A stretch of 64,000 bases of DNA from Duganella lactea (GTDB taxonomy: Bacteria > Pseudomonadota > Gammaproteobacteria > Burkholderiales > Burkholderiaceae_D), in NCBI RefSeq assembly GCF_009857505.1, contig NZ_WWCP01000007.1, forward strand, positions 1 to 64,000, given 5' to 3'. The translations under genes were made by a program, and so were the position numbers. Below, in pieces: positions 9,147 to 17,100 of the stretch. How positions within the stretch are numbered: position 1 is the stretch's first letter; every line of letters begins with the position of its first letter. Below the pieces are notes generated by a model, which worked only from the letters and a program-made list of their open reading frames with translations, was not told the DNA's origin and ran no database searches.

Positions 9147-11249
9147 TCAGGGCGCGGCCCGGTCCTGCCCCGGCAACTGCCCCGGCAACTGCCCCAGCAA
9201 CTGCCGCACCCGCCTGTCCAGCCCATCGGCGGTGAACGGCTTGGTCAGCACCTGCGTGCCCGGCGCCAGGTGGCCGTGATTGAGCACGGCGTGCTCGGCA
9301 TAGCCGGTCACGAACAACACGGGCATGTCCGGGCAGCGCGCGCGGACAGCGTCGGCCAACTGGCGGCCATTCATGCCGTTCGGCAGCCCGACATCGGTGA
9401 CCAGCAGATCGATGTCCGGATGCGCGCCCAGCACGACCAGCGCGCCGGCGCCATCTTCCGCCTCGACCACATCATAGCCAAGATCGGCCAGCACCTCGAC
9501 CGCGACCAGCCGCACCAGTGGCTCGTCGTCCACTACCAGGATTTTCTTGCGCCACAGCGCCGGCGCCGCTGACGGCGTGGCCGGCGCGGTGTCGTCACTT
9601 TCAGCAGCGCCGGCGTGGCGCGGCAGCAGCAACGACACCGTGGCACCCCGACCGGGAGCGGAATCGATGCGCACCGTGCCGCCGGACTGGCCGGCAAAGC
9701 CGTACACCATCGACAGCCCCAGCCCGGTACCTTGGCCGGCAGGCTTGGTGGTGAAGAACGGTTCGAAGGCGCGCGCCAGCACCTCGGGCGTCATGCCGGC
9801 GCCGGTATCGCTGACCGACAGCGCCACATAGTCGCCGGCGGCGACACCGTGCGACGCCGCCGCCTGCTGATCCAGCGTGCGGTTGGCGGTGGCGATGGTC
9901 AGCTTGCCGCCATCGCTCATCGCATCGCGCGCGTTGAGGCACAGATTAAGCAGCGCGTTCTCGATCTGGCCGATATCGACAAAGGTATTCCACAGGCTGC
10001 CGGTGGCGACGGTCTCGACGGCGATCGACGGTCCCACGCTGCGGCAGATCAGCTCTTGCATGCCGCCGACGATGCGGTTCAGGTTGGACGGTTTGGGGTC
10101 GAGCGTTTGCCGGCGCGAGAAGGCCAGCAGGCGCTGGGTCAGCGCCGCCGCGCGCCGCACCGCCGATTGCGCGCCGCTGACGTGGCGTTCCAGATCGCCC
10201 ATGCGGCCTTGCGCCATACGGATCTTCATCAGCTCCAGGCTGCCGCCGATGCCGGCCAGAATGTTGTTGAAGTCGTGCGCCAAGCCGCCGGTCAGCTGGC
10301 CGACCGCCTCCATTTTCTGTGCCTGGCGCAACGCGTCCTCGGCTTTGAGCAAGGCGGCGGTGCGTTGCTCGACCCGCTGTTCCAGCGTGTCGTTGAGTGC
10401 CCGCAGCGCCGCCAGCGCACGGTCGCGCTCGGCCTCAAGCGCGCGCTTGCCTTCGATATCGATCAGCACACCGGGGAAAGAGCCGGGCTGGCCATCGGCC
10501 GTCAGCTCGACGCGGCCATTGGCCTCCAGCCAGCAATAATTGCCGTCGCGGCGCCGGGTGCGGTACTGGTGGGCGTAGGCGCCGCCACGGCTCAGCGCCG
10601 CCGTGATCGCCGCCATCAAGCCGGCGCGGTCGTCCGGGTGCACGCGCTCGATCACGTCCGGCAAAGTCAGACCGGTCTGCGCGCGGGCCGGCGCAAAACC
10701 GAAAGCGGCGGCAAACCCCTCGTCGATGCTGAACCGGTCCGACGGCACATCCCACACCCAGGTGCCGATGATGGCGCCGGCCGCCATCGCCAGCTGCACG
10801 CGCTGCACGTTTTCCCGCAGCGCCGCCTCGGTCCGCTTACGCGCGGTGATGTCGCGGAACAGCACCGACACCTGCCCCATTTCCACCGGCCCCAGGCGGG
10901 TGGCGGACACCTCGATGTGACGGCCGACGGCCTGGAATTCCTGCTCAAAACGCAGCGTCTCGCCGGTGCGCAGCACCTTGCCGTAGAGGTCGAGCCAGGT
11001 CTGGGCATTGTCCGGCTCGATTTCGCGCAGGCGCTTGCCGACGATGTCGCCGATGCCGGTGTGGCGCTGGTAGCCGGAATTGGCCTCGATGTGCAGATAG
11101 TCGCTGAGCGGCCCGTGCGGGCCGTCGATGAACTGAATGATGCAGAAGCCGTCATCAATCGCCTCGAACAACGCGTGACGCTGCAACCGGCCAAGGGCCA
11201 GCAATTCTTCCAATGCCGCGCGGCTGAGCGATGACAAGTCCCTGTTCAA
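9147..11249 (-). CDS. Hybrid sensor histidine kinase (PAS-PAS-HisKA-HATPase-REC)
   Basis: A soluble signalling kinase of about 700 residues. Two PAS domains come first (FEAIDDGFCIIQFIDG; GTWVWDVPSDRFSID), then a HisKA box (QLTGGLAHDFNNILAGI), an ATPase domain (DTGAGMTPEVLARAFEPFFTT, GTGLGLSMVYG) and a C-terminal receiver (ILVVDDEP, phospho-Asp in LLVTDVGLPNG). No membrane helix is seen. I chose the TTG at 11249 because GGAAGG lies 7 bases upstream and a TATAAT box at 11284-11279 places transcription downstream of the longer TTG at 11276. The last residues contain a short LPGQ repeat. It lies 8 bases from the convergent CBS gene. Confidence 0.85.
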   Translation of the reverse strand: MNRDLSSLSRAALEELLALGRLQRHALFEAIDDGFCIIQFIDGPHGPLSDYLHIEANSGYQRHTGIGDIVGKRLREIEPDNAQTWLDLYGKVLRTGETLRFEQEFQAVGRHIEVSATRLGPVEMGQVSVLFRDITARKRTEAALRENVQRVQLAMAAGAIIGTWVWDVPSDRFSIDEGFAAAFGFAPARAQTGLTLPDVIERVHPDDRAGLMAAITAALSRGGAYAHQYRTRRRDGNYCWLEANGRVELTADGQPGSFPGVLIDIEGKRALEAERDRALAALRALNDTLEQRVEQRTAALLKAEDALRQAQKMEAVGQLTGGLAHDFNNILAGIGGSLELMKIRMAQGRMGDLERHVSGAQSAVRRAAALTQRLLAFSRRQTLDPKPSNLNRIVGGMQELICRSVGPSIAVETVATGSLWNTFVDIGQIENALLNLCLNARDAMSDGGKLTIATANRTLDQQAAASHGVAAGDYVALSVSDTGAGMTPEVLARAFEPFFTTKPAGQGTGLGLSMVYGFAGQSGGTVRIDSAPGRGATVSLLLPRHAGAAESDDTAPATPSAAPALWRKKILVVDDEPLVRLVAVEVLADLGYDVVEAEDGAGALVVLGAHPDIDLLVTDVGLPNGMNGRQLADAVRARCPDMPVLFVTGYAEHAVLNHGHLAPGTQVLTKPFTADGLDRRVRQLLGQLPGQLPGQDRAAP
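9165..9200. repeat. Three tandem 12-bp units at the 3' end of the hybrid kinase gene
   Basis: CTGCCCCGGCAA occurs twice exactly and a third time with one change, in phase with the codons, giving Gln-Leu-Pro-Gly repeats in the protein. Copy number may vary by slippage. Confidence 0.8.
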
Positions 11250-11278
11250 AGTAGCGCCTTCCGTGTTGAGCAGCAATG

Positions 11279-11284
11279 ATTATA
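11279..11284 (-). promoter_or_regulatory. -10 box of the hybrid kinase gene
   Basis: A perfect TATAAT on the minus strand lies 30 bases before the chosen TTG start. The -35 region (about TGTGGC) is weak. It helps to decide the start codon. Confidence 0.5.
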
Positions 11285-11318
11285 ACTGCGCTACCCGGTC
11301 GCCACACAGGCGTGCGCG

Positions 11319-12290
11319 TCAGTCCAGCGGCGTCTTGCTCAGTTCGGACCGCTCCAGTATGGCCTGCACCACGTAGCGCGGACGGGCGCGCACCTGCTGA
11401 TAGATGCGGCCGATGTATTCGCCCAGCAGGCCGATGCCGAACAGAATAATGCCCATCAGGAAGAACGTCACGGCGAACAGCGTGAACACGCCCTCCGCCT
11501 CGGCGCCCAGGAACAACCGGCGCGCCAGCAGCAGCACCACCAGCACGGCCGAGGCCAGCGACATCAGCATGCCCAGCATCGAATAGAACTGCAACGGCAC
11601 CAGCGAGAAACCGGTGACCAGATCGAAGTTCAGGCGAATCAGGCTGTACAGCGAATACTTCGACTCCCCGGCCGCCCGCTCCTCATGCGCCACCACCACC
11701 TCGGCGGGATGGCGGGCGAAGCGGTAGGCCAGCGCCGGCACGAAGGTGTTGACCTCGCCGCAGCGGTTGATCAGGTCGACCACATTGCGGCCATAGGCGC
11801 GCAACATATTACCCTGGTCGGTGATCTGAATGTTGGTGATCTTTTCGCGGACCCGGTTCATCGCCTTGGAGGCCCAGGTGCGCCAGGCGGCGTCCTGGCG
11901 CTTGCGGCGGATCGAACCGACGTAGTCGTGCCCCTCGCGCATCTTTTCCACCAGCACGCCGATTTCCTCCGGCGGGTTTTGCAGGTCGGCGTCCAGCGTC
12001 ACCATGATGTCGCCCCTGGCCGCCTCGAAGCCGGCCAGAATCGCCATGTGCTGCCCGTAGTTACCGTTGAACAGCACCACGCGCGTCACATCCGGCCGCA
12101 GCCGGAACTGTTCGGCGAGCATGCCGGCCGAGCGGTCACGGCTGCCGTCATTGACGAAAATGACTTCGTAAGAGGTGTTGAGCCGCTCCAAGGCCGGATA
12201 CAGACGCGTGAACAAGGCCGGCAAACCGGCCTCTTCGTTATAGACAGGAATGACTATCGACACTTCGGGTAATGGCAGATCGCGGTTCAT
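11319..12290 (-). CDS. GT2 glycosyltransferase, ArnC/DPM1-like, with two C-terminal membrane helices
   Basis: It transfers a sugar from a nucleotide donor to a polyprenyl phosphate at the inner membrane. The N-terminal GT-A fold has VSIVIPVYNEEAGLPAL and the metal-binding DxD-type site VTLDADLQNPPEEI. Two hydrophobic helices follow near the C-terminus (LGMLMSLASAVLVVLLLARRL; FTLFAVTFFLMGIILFGIGLL). At 323 residues it matches ArnC-type enzymes. The start is ATG 12290; a TTG at 12329 would add 13 unconserved residues. No other arn gene is adjacent, so the donor sugar is unknown. Confidence 0.85.
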   Translation of the reverse strand: MNRDLPLPEVSIVIPVYNEEAGLPALFTRLYPALERLNTSYEVIFVNDGSRDRSAGMLAEQFRLRPDVTRVVLFNGNYGQHMAILAGFEAARGDIMVTLDADLQNPPEEIGVLVEKMREGHDYVGSIRRKRQDAAWRTWASKAMNRVREKITNIQITDQGNMLRAYGRNVVDLINRCGEVNTFVPALAYRFARHPAEVVVAHEERAAGESKYSLYSLIRLNFDLVTGFSLVPLQFYSMLGMLMSLASAVLVVLLLARRLFLGAEAEGVFTLFAVTFFLMGIILFGIGLLGEYIGRIYQQVRARPRYVVQAILERSELSKTPLD

Positions 12291-12430
12291 GATCGGACAA
12301 GGGCTTGTAAAACCCCGATTGTCCGCCAACGATCATTAACAGCGCATTAAAACGGCGCTGGCAATCCGGCCGGCAGGGGGATGGCAGGGTGATAAACGCA
12401 CGAAATCCCAAGCTGCTTTACAATAGCGCA

Positions 12431-12817
12431 ATGTCCTCCATCCTGCATCGCCGCGTACTTGTCGCCTGGATCGCCTTGCTGGCCATCCTGTTCGGCGCGC
12501 TCGCGCCGGCGGTTTCGCATGCGATGACGGCCAAGGGCCAGCCGCCGCAATGGCTGGAGCTGTGCGGCGCCAACGGCATCAAGCGGGTGCAGTTGCCGGA
12601 TGACGGCGCGCCCAAGCAGACCGATCTCATGCAGCACATGGAGAAGTGTCCTTACTGTGCCGCCCACGCCAGCCCGCAGGCGCTGACGCCGCCCGCGGCC
12701 TTCAGCTTTGCCGTCATCGGCGGACACGACCTCTACCCGACCCTGTTCCACCAGGCGCCGACGCCGCTGTTCTCGTGGGCCGCCGCCAAGCCGCGCGGGC
12801 CACCCGCCACTTCCTGA
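12431..12817 (+). CDS. DUF2946 protein, small exported Cys/His protein
   Basis: A 128-residue protein with an N-terminal signal or anchor (VLVAWIALLAILFGALAPAVSHA). The DUF2946 hallmark is MEKCPYCAAH, a Cys-Pro-x-Cys-x2-His site fit for metal binding. Such genes often sit beside TonB receptors linked to copper or iron, as here: the next gene is a TonB receptor 75 bases on. I chose ATG 12431; there is no clear ribosome site, and TACAAT lies only seven bases upstream, so a leaderless transcript is possible. Function within the uptake system is not known. Confidence 0.78.
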   Translation: MSSILHRRVLVAWIALLAILFGALAPAVSHAMTAKGQPPQWLELCGANGIKRVQLPDDGAPKQTDLMQHMEKCPYCAAHASPQALTPPAAFSFAVIGGHDLYPTLFHQAPTPLFSWAAAKPRGPPATS

Positions 12818-12892
12818 GTCCATTCCCGCCGTTTTTACATGGCGGTGCCAGCGTTCGCTTGCGCCGCAGGAATCTCTACAAGGAAGTTTCAA

Positions 12893-14902
12893 ATGTCTTC
12901 ATCTGCAAAAATATTGGCGCGGGCGGCGTTGCTGCCGGCGTTGCTGGGCGTCGCGCCATTCGGCATGGCCGAGGAAAATACCGACGACGCGGCGCTGGTG
13001 CTGGGTCGCGTGGAAATCACCGCGCAACGCAGCGGACCGATGGCGGCGCGCAGCGTGCTCAGTTCGGTCGATATCCTGGGCCCGGAGCTGATCCAGGATC
13101 AGCAGGCGCAGCACACGTGGGAACTGCTGGCGCGCGCGCCGGGCGTCATGCTGACGCAATTCCGCCAAGGTAACGAATCGGGCAAGCTGTCCTTCCGCGG
13201 CTTTAATGGCGAAGGCGAGGTCAACGCCGTCAAACTGCTGATCGACGGCATCCCCAGCAACGACAACGGCGGCGGCATGCCCTTCCTCGACATGCTGTTT
13301 CCGCTTGAAATCAACAGCATCGAGGTGGTGCGCGGCACCAACGACCCGCGCTACGGCCTGCACAATATTGCCGGCAACGTCAACGTCAACACCCGCCTCG
13401 GCGGCAACGACACCGAGGTGCGCTTCGGCTACGGCAGCTTCGCCACCCGCCAGGTGCAAGTGGCGCAGGGCATCGAGAACAAGCACTGGACGCAAAACTA
13501 TTTCGTCGGCTACAGCAAGTCCAACGGCTACCGCGACAACAGCGAGTTCGACAAGCTGACCGTCGGCGGCAAATGGTTCTACACCAGCGACGACGGCCGC
13601 ACCCGCTCGGGCCTGATCGTGCGGCATACCGAGAGCAACGGCGACGAGCCCGGTTATCTCGAAGCCAGGGATGCGCGGAATGACCCGACCTCCTCCTACG
13701 CCTACGCGCGCGCCACCGGCGGCAACCGCGAGATGACCCAGCTCAGCCTGCACCTCGACCATCAGCTCAGCGACCAGCTGTCGCTGGCGGCCAAGCTTTA
13801 CCGCAACGCGGTGCAGGATCAGCGCTGGCTGCGCTACTCCAGCATCACCTCGCAGCAGGAACGCGTGATCGATGAAACCCACGCAGGCCTGTTGGCCAGC
13901 CTGACCTATCGCCTGCCCGGCGCCGCCATCGAGGCCGGCGTCAACGCCGAGCATCAGCACGACGCCAGCCCCCGCTACAACACGGTGGATCAGGTGCGCG
14001 TGAGCACCACGCGCGACCAGCACTTCCGCTTCGACACCTACGGCGCCTACGTTCAGGCGGTGCTGCAACCGCTGCCCGGCGTCAAGCTGATTCCCGGCTA
14101 CCGCGTCGACAAGATCGAGGGCGACTTCGACGACCGCGCGCGCAATGTGCACTACGGCATCCAGGACTACGGCCTGATCAAGCAGCCCAAGTTCAGCGCG
14201 GTCTACTCGCCCAGCGACGCCGCCAGCATCTATGCCAACTGGGGCAAGACCTTCCAGGTCGGCGCCGGCGCGGCGGCATATCAGAGCACCAACAGCGCGC
14301 TGCGTCCGTCGATCAACGAGGGTTGGGAAAGCGGCGTCAAGTTCACCCCGGTCGATTGGCTCAACGGCCGCGTCGCGCTGTGGCGTCAGGACGCCTCGGA
14401 CGAGGTCAAGCGCCGCCTCAACGATCCGGCCGGTGGCTCGGAGAATGTCGGCAGCACGCGCCGCGAGGGTGCCGACCTGCAGTTCAATCTGCGCGCCGGC
14501 GACAATGCGTCGGCGTGGCTCGGCTATTCGTGGCAGCGCTCGCGCATCACCCGGCCCGATCCGGCGGCGCCGGCCACGCTGGGCAAGCAGATCGATCACC
14601 TGCCCGGGCGCCTGTACTCGGCCGGTTATGAACTGCAGGCGACGCCGGCGCTCAAGCTGTCGGCCTGGGCCAACGGCCAGGGGGATTACTACCTGACCAC
14701 CGCCAACACCGGCAACAAATATGGCGCCTACACGCTGCTGAACGCCAGCGCCAGCTACCGGCTGTCGCGCCAGTGGACGCTGGAGCTGCAAGTGAAAAAC
14801 CTCGCCAACCGCTACTACGAGTACGTCTGGCTGAACGACCAGACCCGCCACGCGCCGGGCGATGGCCGCGCCGTCTATGTCTCGGCCAACCTGAGCCTGT
14901 GA
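12893..14902 (+). CDS. TonB-dependent outer membrane receptor (probable metal or siderophore)
   Basis: An outer-membrane gated barrel of 669 residues. The signal peptide ends near GVAPFGMAEE, followed by a TonB-box-like VLGRVEITA. The plug domain has LSFRGFNGEGEVNAVKLLIDG and IEVVRGTNDPRYGLHNIAG, and the rest alternates as a beta barrel. The start ATG 12893 follows AAGGAAG. It is flanked by a DUF2946 protein and a PepSY protein, a setting typical of copper or ferric-siderophore uptake. The substrate is inferred only from context. The C-terminus ends in Leu, where an aromatic residue is more usual. Confidence 0.88.
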   Translation: MSSSAKILARAALLPALLGVAPFGMAEENTDDAALVLGRVEITAQRSGPMAARSVLSSVDILGPELIQDQQAQHTWELLARAPGVMLTQFRQGNESGKLSFRGFNGEGEVNAVKLLIDGIPSNDNGGGMPFLDMLFPLEINSIEVVRGTNDPRYGLHNIAGNVNVNTRLGGNDTEVRFGYGSFATRQVQVAQGIENKHWTQNYFVGYSKSNGYRDNSEFDKLTVGGKWFYTSDDGRTRSGLIVRHTESNGDEPGYLEARDARNDPTSSYAYARATGGNREMTQLSLHLDHQLSDQLSLAAKLYRNAVQDQRWLRYSSITSQQERVIDETHAGLLASLTYRLPGAAIEAGVNAEHQHDASPRYNTVDQVRVSTTRDQHFRFDTYGAYVQAVLQPLPGVKLIPGYRVDKIEGDFDDRARNVHYGIQDYGLIKQPKFSAVYSPSDAASIYANWGKTFQVGAGAAAYQSTNSALRPSINEGWESGVKFTPVDWLNGRVALWRQDASDEVKRRLNDPAGGSENVGSTRREGADLQFNLRAGDNASAWLGYSWQRSRITRPDPAAPATLGKQIDHLPGRLYSAGYELQATPALKLSAWANGQGDYYLTTANTGNKYGAYTLLNASASYRLSRQWTLELQVKNLANRYYEYVWLNDQTRHAPGDGRAVYVSANLSL

Positions 14903-14904
14903 GC

Positions 14905-16383
14905 ATGAAGCGCTGGCTGTTCCTGGGCCATCGCTGGCTGGGCATCGTGCTGTGCCTGTTCTTCGCGATGTGGTTTTGCTCCGGCATGGTGATGATGTAC
15001 GTCGGCTACCCGAAGCTGACCGAGGCCGAGCGGCTGCACCATCTGCCGCCGCTGCCGGCCGGCGCGCCGCTGCTCGGGCCGCAACAGGCGCTGGCGCGGG
15101 CCAGCGTCAGCGGTCCGTTCGCCGAGCTGCGGCTGGCGGTCGCCAGCGCCGGCGCGCCGGTCTACCTGGTGCGACCGACCGCCAGCCAGTCGACCATCGT
15201 GATCGATGCGCGCACCGGACGGCGCGCGCTGGTGACGGACGCGCAACGCGCCGTCGCCAGCGCGGCCGCCTATGCCGGGCCCGGCGTCGGCGTGCATTAT
15301 CTGGACATGATCGACGAGGACGCGTTCACGCATCCACGCAGCATGGACCGCTATCGTCCGCTACACCGCGTGCAGCTCGACGATCAGGCGCACACGCTGC
15401 TGTACATCTCCGCCCGCACCGGCGAAGTGGTACGCGACGCGTCGCGCAGCGAGCGCCTGTGGAATTACGCCGGCGCCTGGATACACTGGCTGTACCCGTT
15501 CCGTGGCGGCCTGTTCGACCGCTACTGGGCCGACATCATCAACTGGTCGGCGATCGCCGGCACGGTCATGGTGCTGGCCGGCGCCACGGTCGGCATCCAG
15601 CGCTGGCGTTTTTCGCAACCGTACCGCAACGGCAGCCGCTCGCCCTACCCCGGCGCCCTGATGCGCTGGCACCATATCGGCGGCCTGTTGTTCGCGGTGG
15701 TGGCGACCACCTGGGTGTTCAGCGGCCTGATGTCGATGAATCCGTGGCGTATCTTCACCAGCAACGCCTCGCAGTTGCGCATGACGGCCATCGAGCAAGG
15801 CGCGCTGCAACCGTCCGCGCTGGATGCCACGCCGGCCGCGCTGCTGTCCGCCGCCGGCGGTGACGTGCGCGAACTGCGCTGGATACGGGTGCTGGGCAAG
15901 ACCGTGGTGCTGGCTCAGCCGCCCAGCGGCAAGCCGTTGCTGCTCGATGGCCGCAACGCGCAACCGGTCGGCATCGACCGGCAGGCACTGGTGAGCGCCG
16001 CGCGCGGCCTGCTGCCCGCGCCGCTGCTGGAGGTTGAAACGCTGTCGGCCTACGATTTTTATTACTACAGCCGCGATGAACACAGCATGACCAGCACCAG
16101 CGTCAAGCCGCTGCCGGTGTTGCGTCTGGCGTTTGCGGATGCGCAGGCGAGCTGGATCTATCTCGATCCGCACACCGGCCTGGTGGTCACCCGCTGCGAC
16201 CGGCTGCAGCGCTGGAGCCGCTGGCTGTTCTCGCTGCTGCACAGCTGGGATTGGTTGCCGCTGGTGGAGCGCCGCCCCTTGTGGGACGGCGTGCTGATCC
16301 TGTTCAGCCTGGGCGGCGTGGTGATGAGCCTGACGGGCATCGTCCTCGGCTGGCGCCGGCTGGGGCGCAAGCTGCGGACTTAG
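14905..16383 (+). CDS. PepSY-domain membrane protein (putative ferric reductase-like partner)
   Basis: A 492-residue inner-membrane protein starting two bases after the TonB receptor stop. It has an N-terminal helix (WLGIVLCLFFAMWFCSGMVMMY), a periplasmic PepSY-type region, two central helices (IAGTVMVLAGATVGI; GGLLFAVVATTWVFSGLMSM) and a C-terminal helix (VLILFSLGGVVMSLTGIVLGW). Conserved His and Trp residues (HRWLG, RWHHIGGL, LLHSWDWLPLVERRPLWD) match PepSY membrane proteins that accompany siderophore receptors and are proposed iron reductases. It completes the 12431-16383 uptake set. Confidence 0.82.
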   Translation: MKRWLFLGHRWLGIVLCLFFAMWFCSGMVMMYVGYPKLTEAERLHHLPPLPAGAPLLGPQQALARASVSGPFAELRLAVASAGAPVYLVRPTASQSTIVIDARTGRRALVTDAQRAVASAAAYAGPGVGVHYLDMIDEDAFTHPRSMDRYRPLHRVQLDDQAHTLLYISARTGEVVRDASRSERLWNYAGAWIHWLYPFRGGLFDRYWADIINWSAIAGTVMVLAGATVGIQRWRFSQPYRNGSRSPYPGALMRWHHIGGLLFAVVATTWVFSGLMSMNPWRIFTSNASQLRMTAIEQGALQPSALDATPAALLSAAGGDVRELRWIRVLGKTVVLAQPPSGKPLLLDGRNAQPVGIDRQALVSAARGLLPAPLLEVETLSAYDFYYYSRDEHSMTSTSVKPLPVLRLAFADAQASWIYLDPHTGLVVTRCDRLQRWSRWLFSLLHSWDWLPLVERRPLWDGVLILFSLGGVVMSLTGIVLGWRRLGRKLRT

Positions 16384-16386
16384 CGT

Positions 16387-17028
16387 TCAGGCGGTGGCGC
16401 GGGCGCGCAGCCAGCCGGCGATTGCCGGCAGAATAGACAGCACCACAATGCCCATCACCACGGCGGTCAGGTTTTTGCTGATCCAGGGAATGTTGCCGAA
16501 CAAGTAGCCCGCCGACACCAGACTGCCGATCCACAGGAAGGCGCCACTGACGTTATAGGCCAGGAACAGCTTGCGCGGCATCGAACCCAGCGCGGCGACG
16601 AACGGCGCCAGCGTGCGGACGATCGGCACGAAACGGGCCAGGATGATGGTCTTGCCGCCATGCTTGTCGAAGAATTTCTGCGTATGGACCAGGTGCTCCT
16701 GCTTCACGAATGGAATCCTGCTGGTATCCAGCGCCCGGCTCTTGAACCAGGCGCCGATGCTGAAATTGAGCGCGTCGCCGGCAACAGCGGCGATAAACAG
16801 CAACACGCATAGTGTGATCGGGTCCAGCAAGCCCTTGGCGGCCAGCGCGCCGGCGATGAACAGCAGCGAATCGCCCGGCAGGAACGGCATGACCACCACG
16901 CCGGTTTCGATGAAAATGACCAGGAACAGGATCAGGTAGACCCAGTCGCCATGTTGGTCGATCAGCTGCGCCAGATGCGCGTCCAGATGTATGAACCACG
17001 CCATAAAGGTGGCCAGCAACTCTTCCAT
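16387..17028 (-). CDS. DedA-family inner membrane protein
   Basis: DedA proteins act in phospholipid flipping and proton-gradient upkeep. This one has 213 residues with the family motifs FIETGVVVMPFLPGDSLLF and GGKTIILARFVPIVRTLAPFVAALGSM, including the conserved acidic Glu and the FxRFxPxxR-like arginines. Several membrane helices follow. The start ATG 17028 is preceded by AAGGGGA; an upstream start at 17046 is less good. It converges on the PepSY gene with a 3-base gap. Confidence 0.88.
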   Translation of the reverse strand: MEELLATFMAWFIHLDAHLAQLIDQHGDWVYLILFLVIFIETGVVVMPFLPGDSLLFIAGALAAKGLLDPITLCVLLFIAAVAGDALNFSIGAWFKSRALDTSRIPFVKQEHLVHTQKFFDKHGGKTIILARFVPIVRTLAPFVAALGSMPRKLFLAYNVSGAFLWIGSLVSAGYLFGNIPWISKNLTAVVMGIVVLSILPAIAGWLRARATA

Positions 17029-17100
17029 CAAAATCCCCTTGGTCAAAAGAGCCTGAATTGTAAAGGGATTATGATTAAAAAGGTATTAAAGTTGGCCAAC

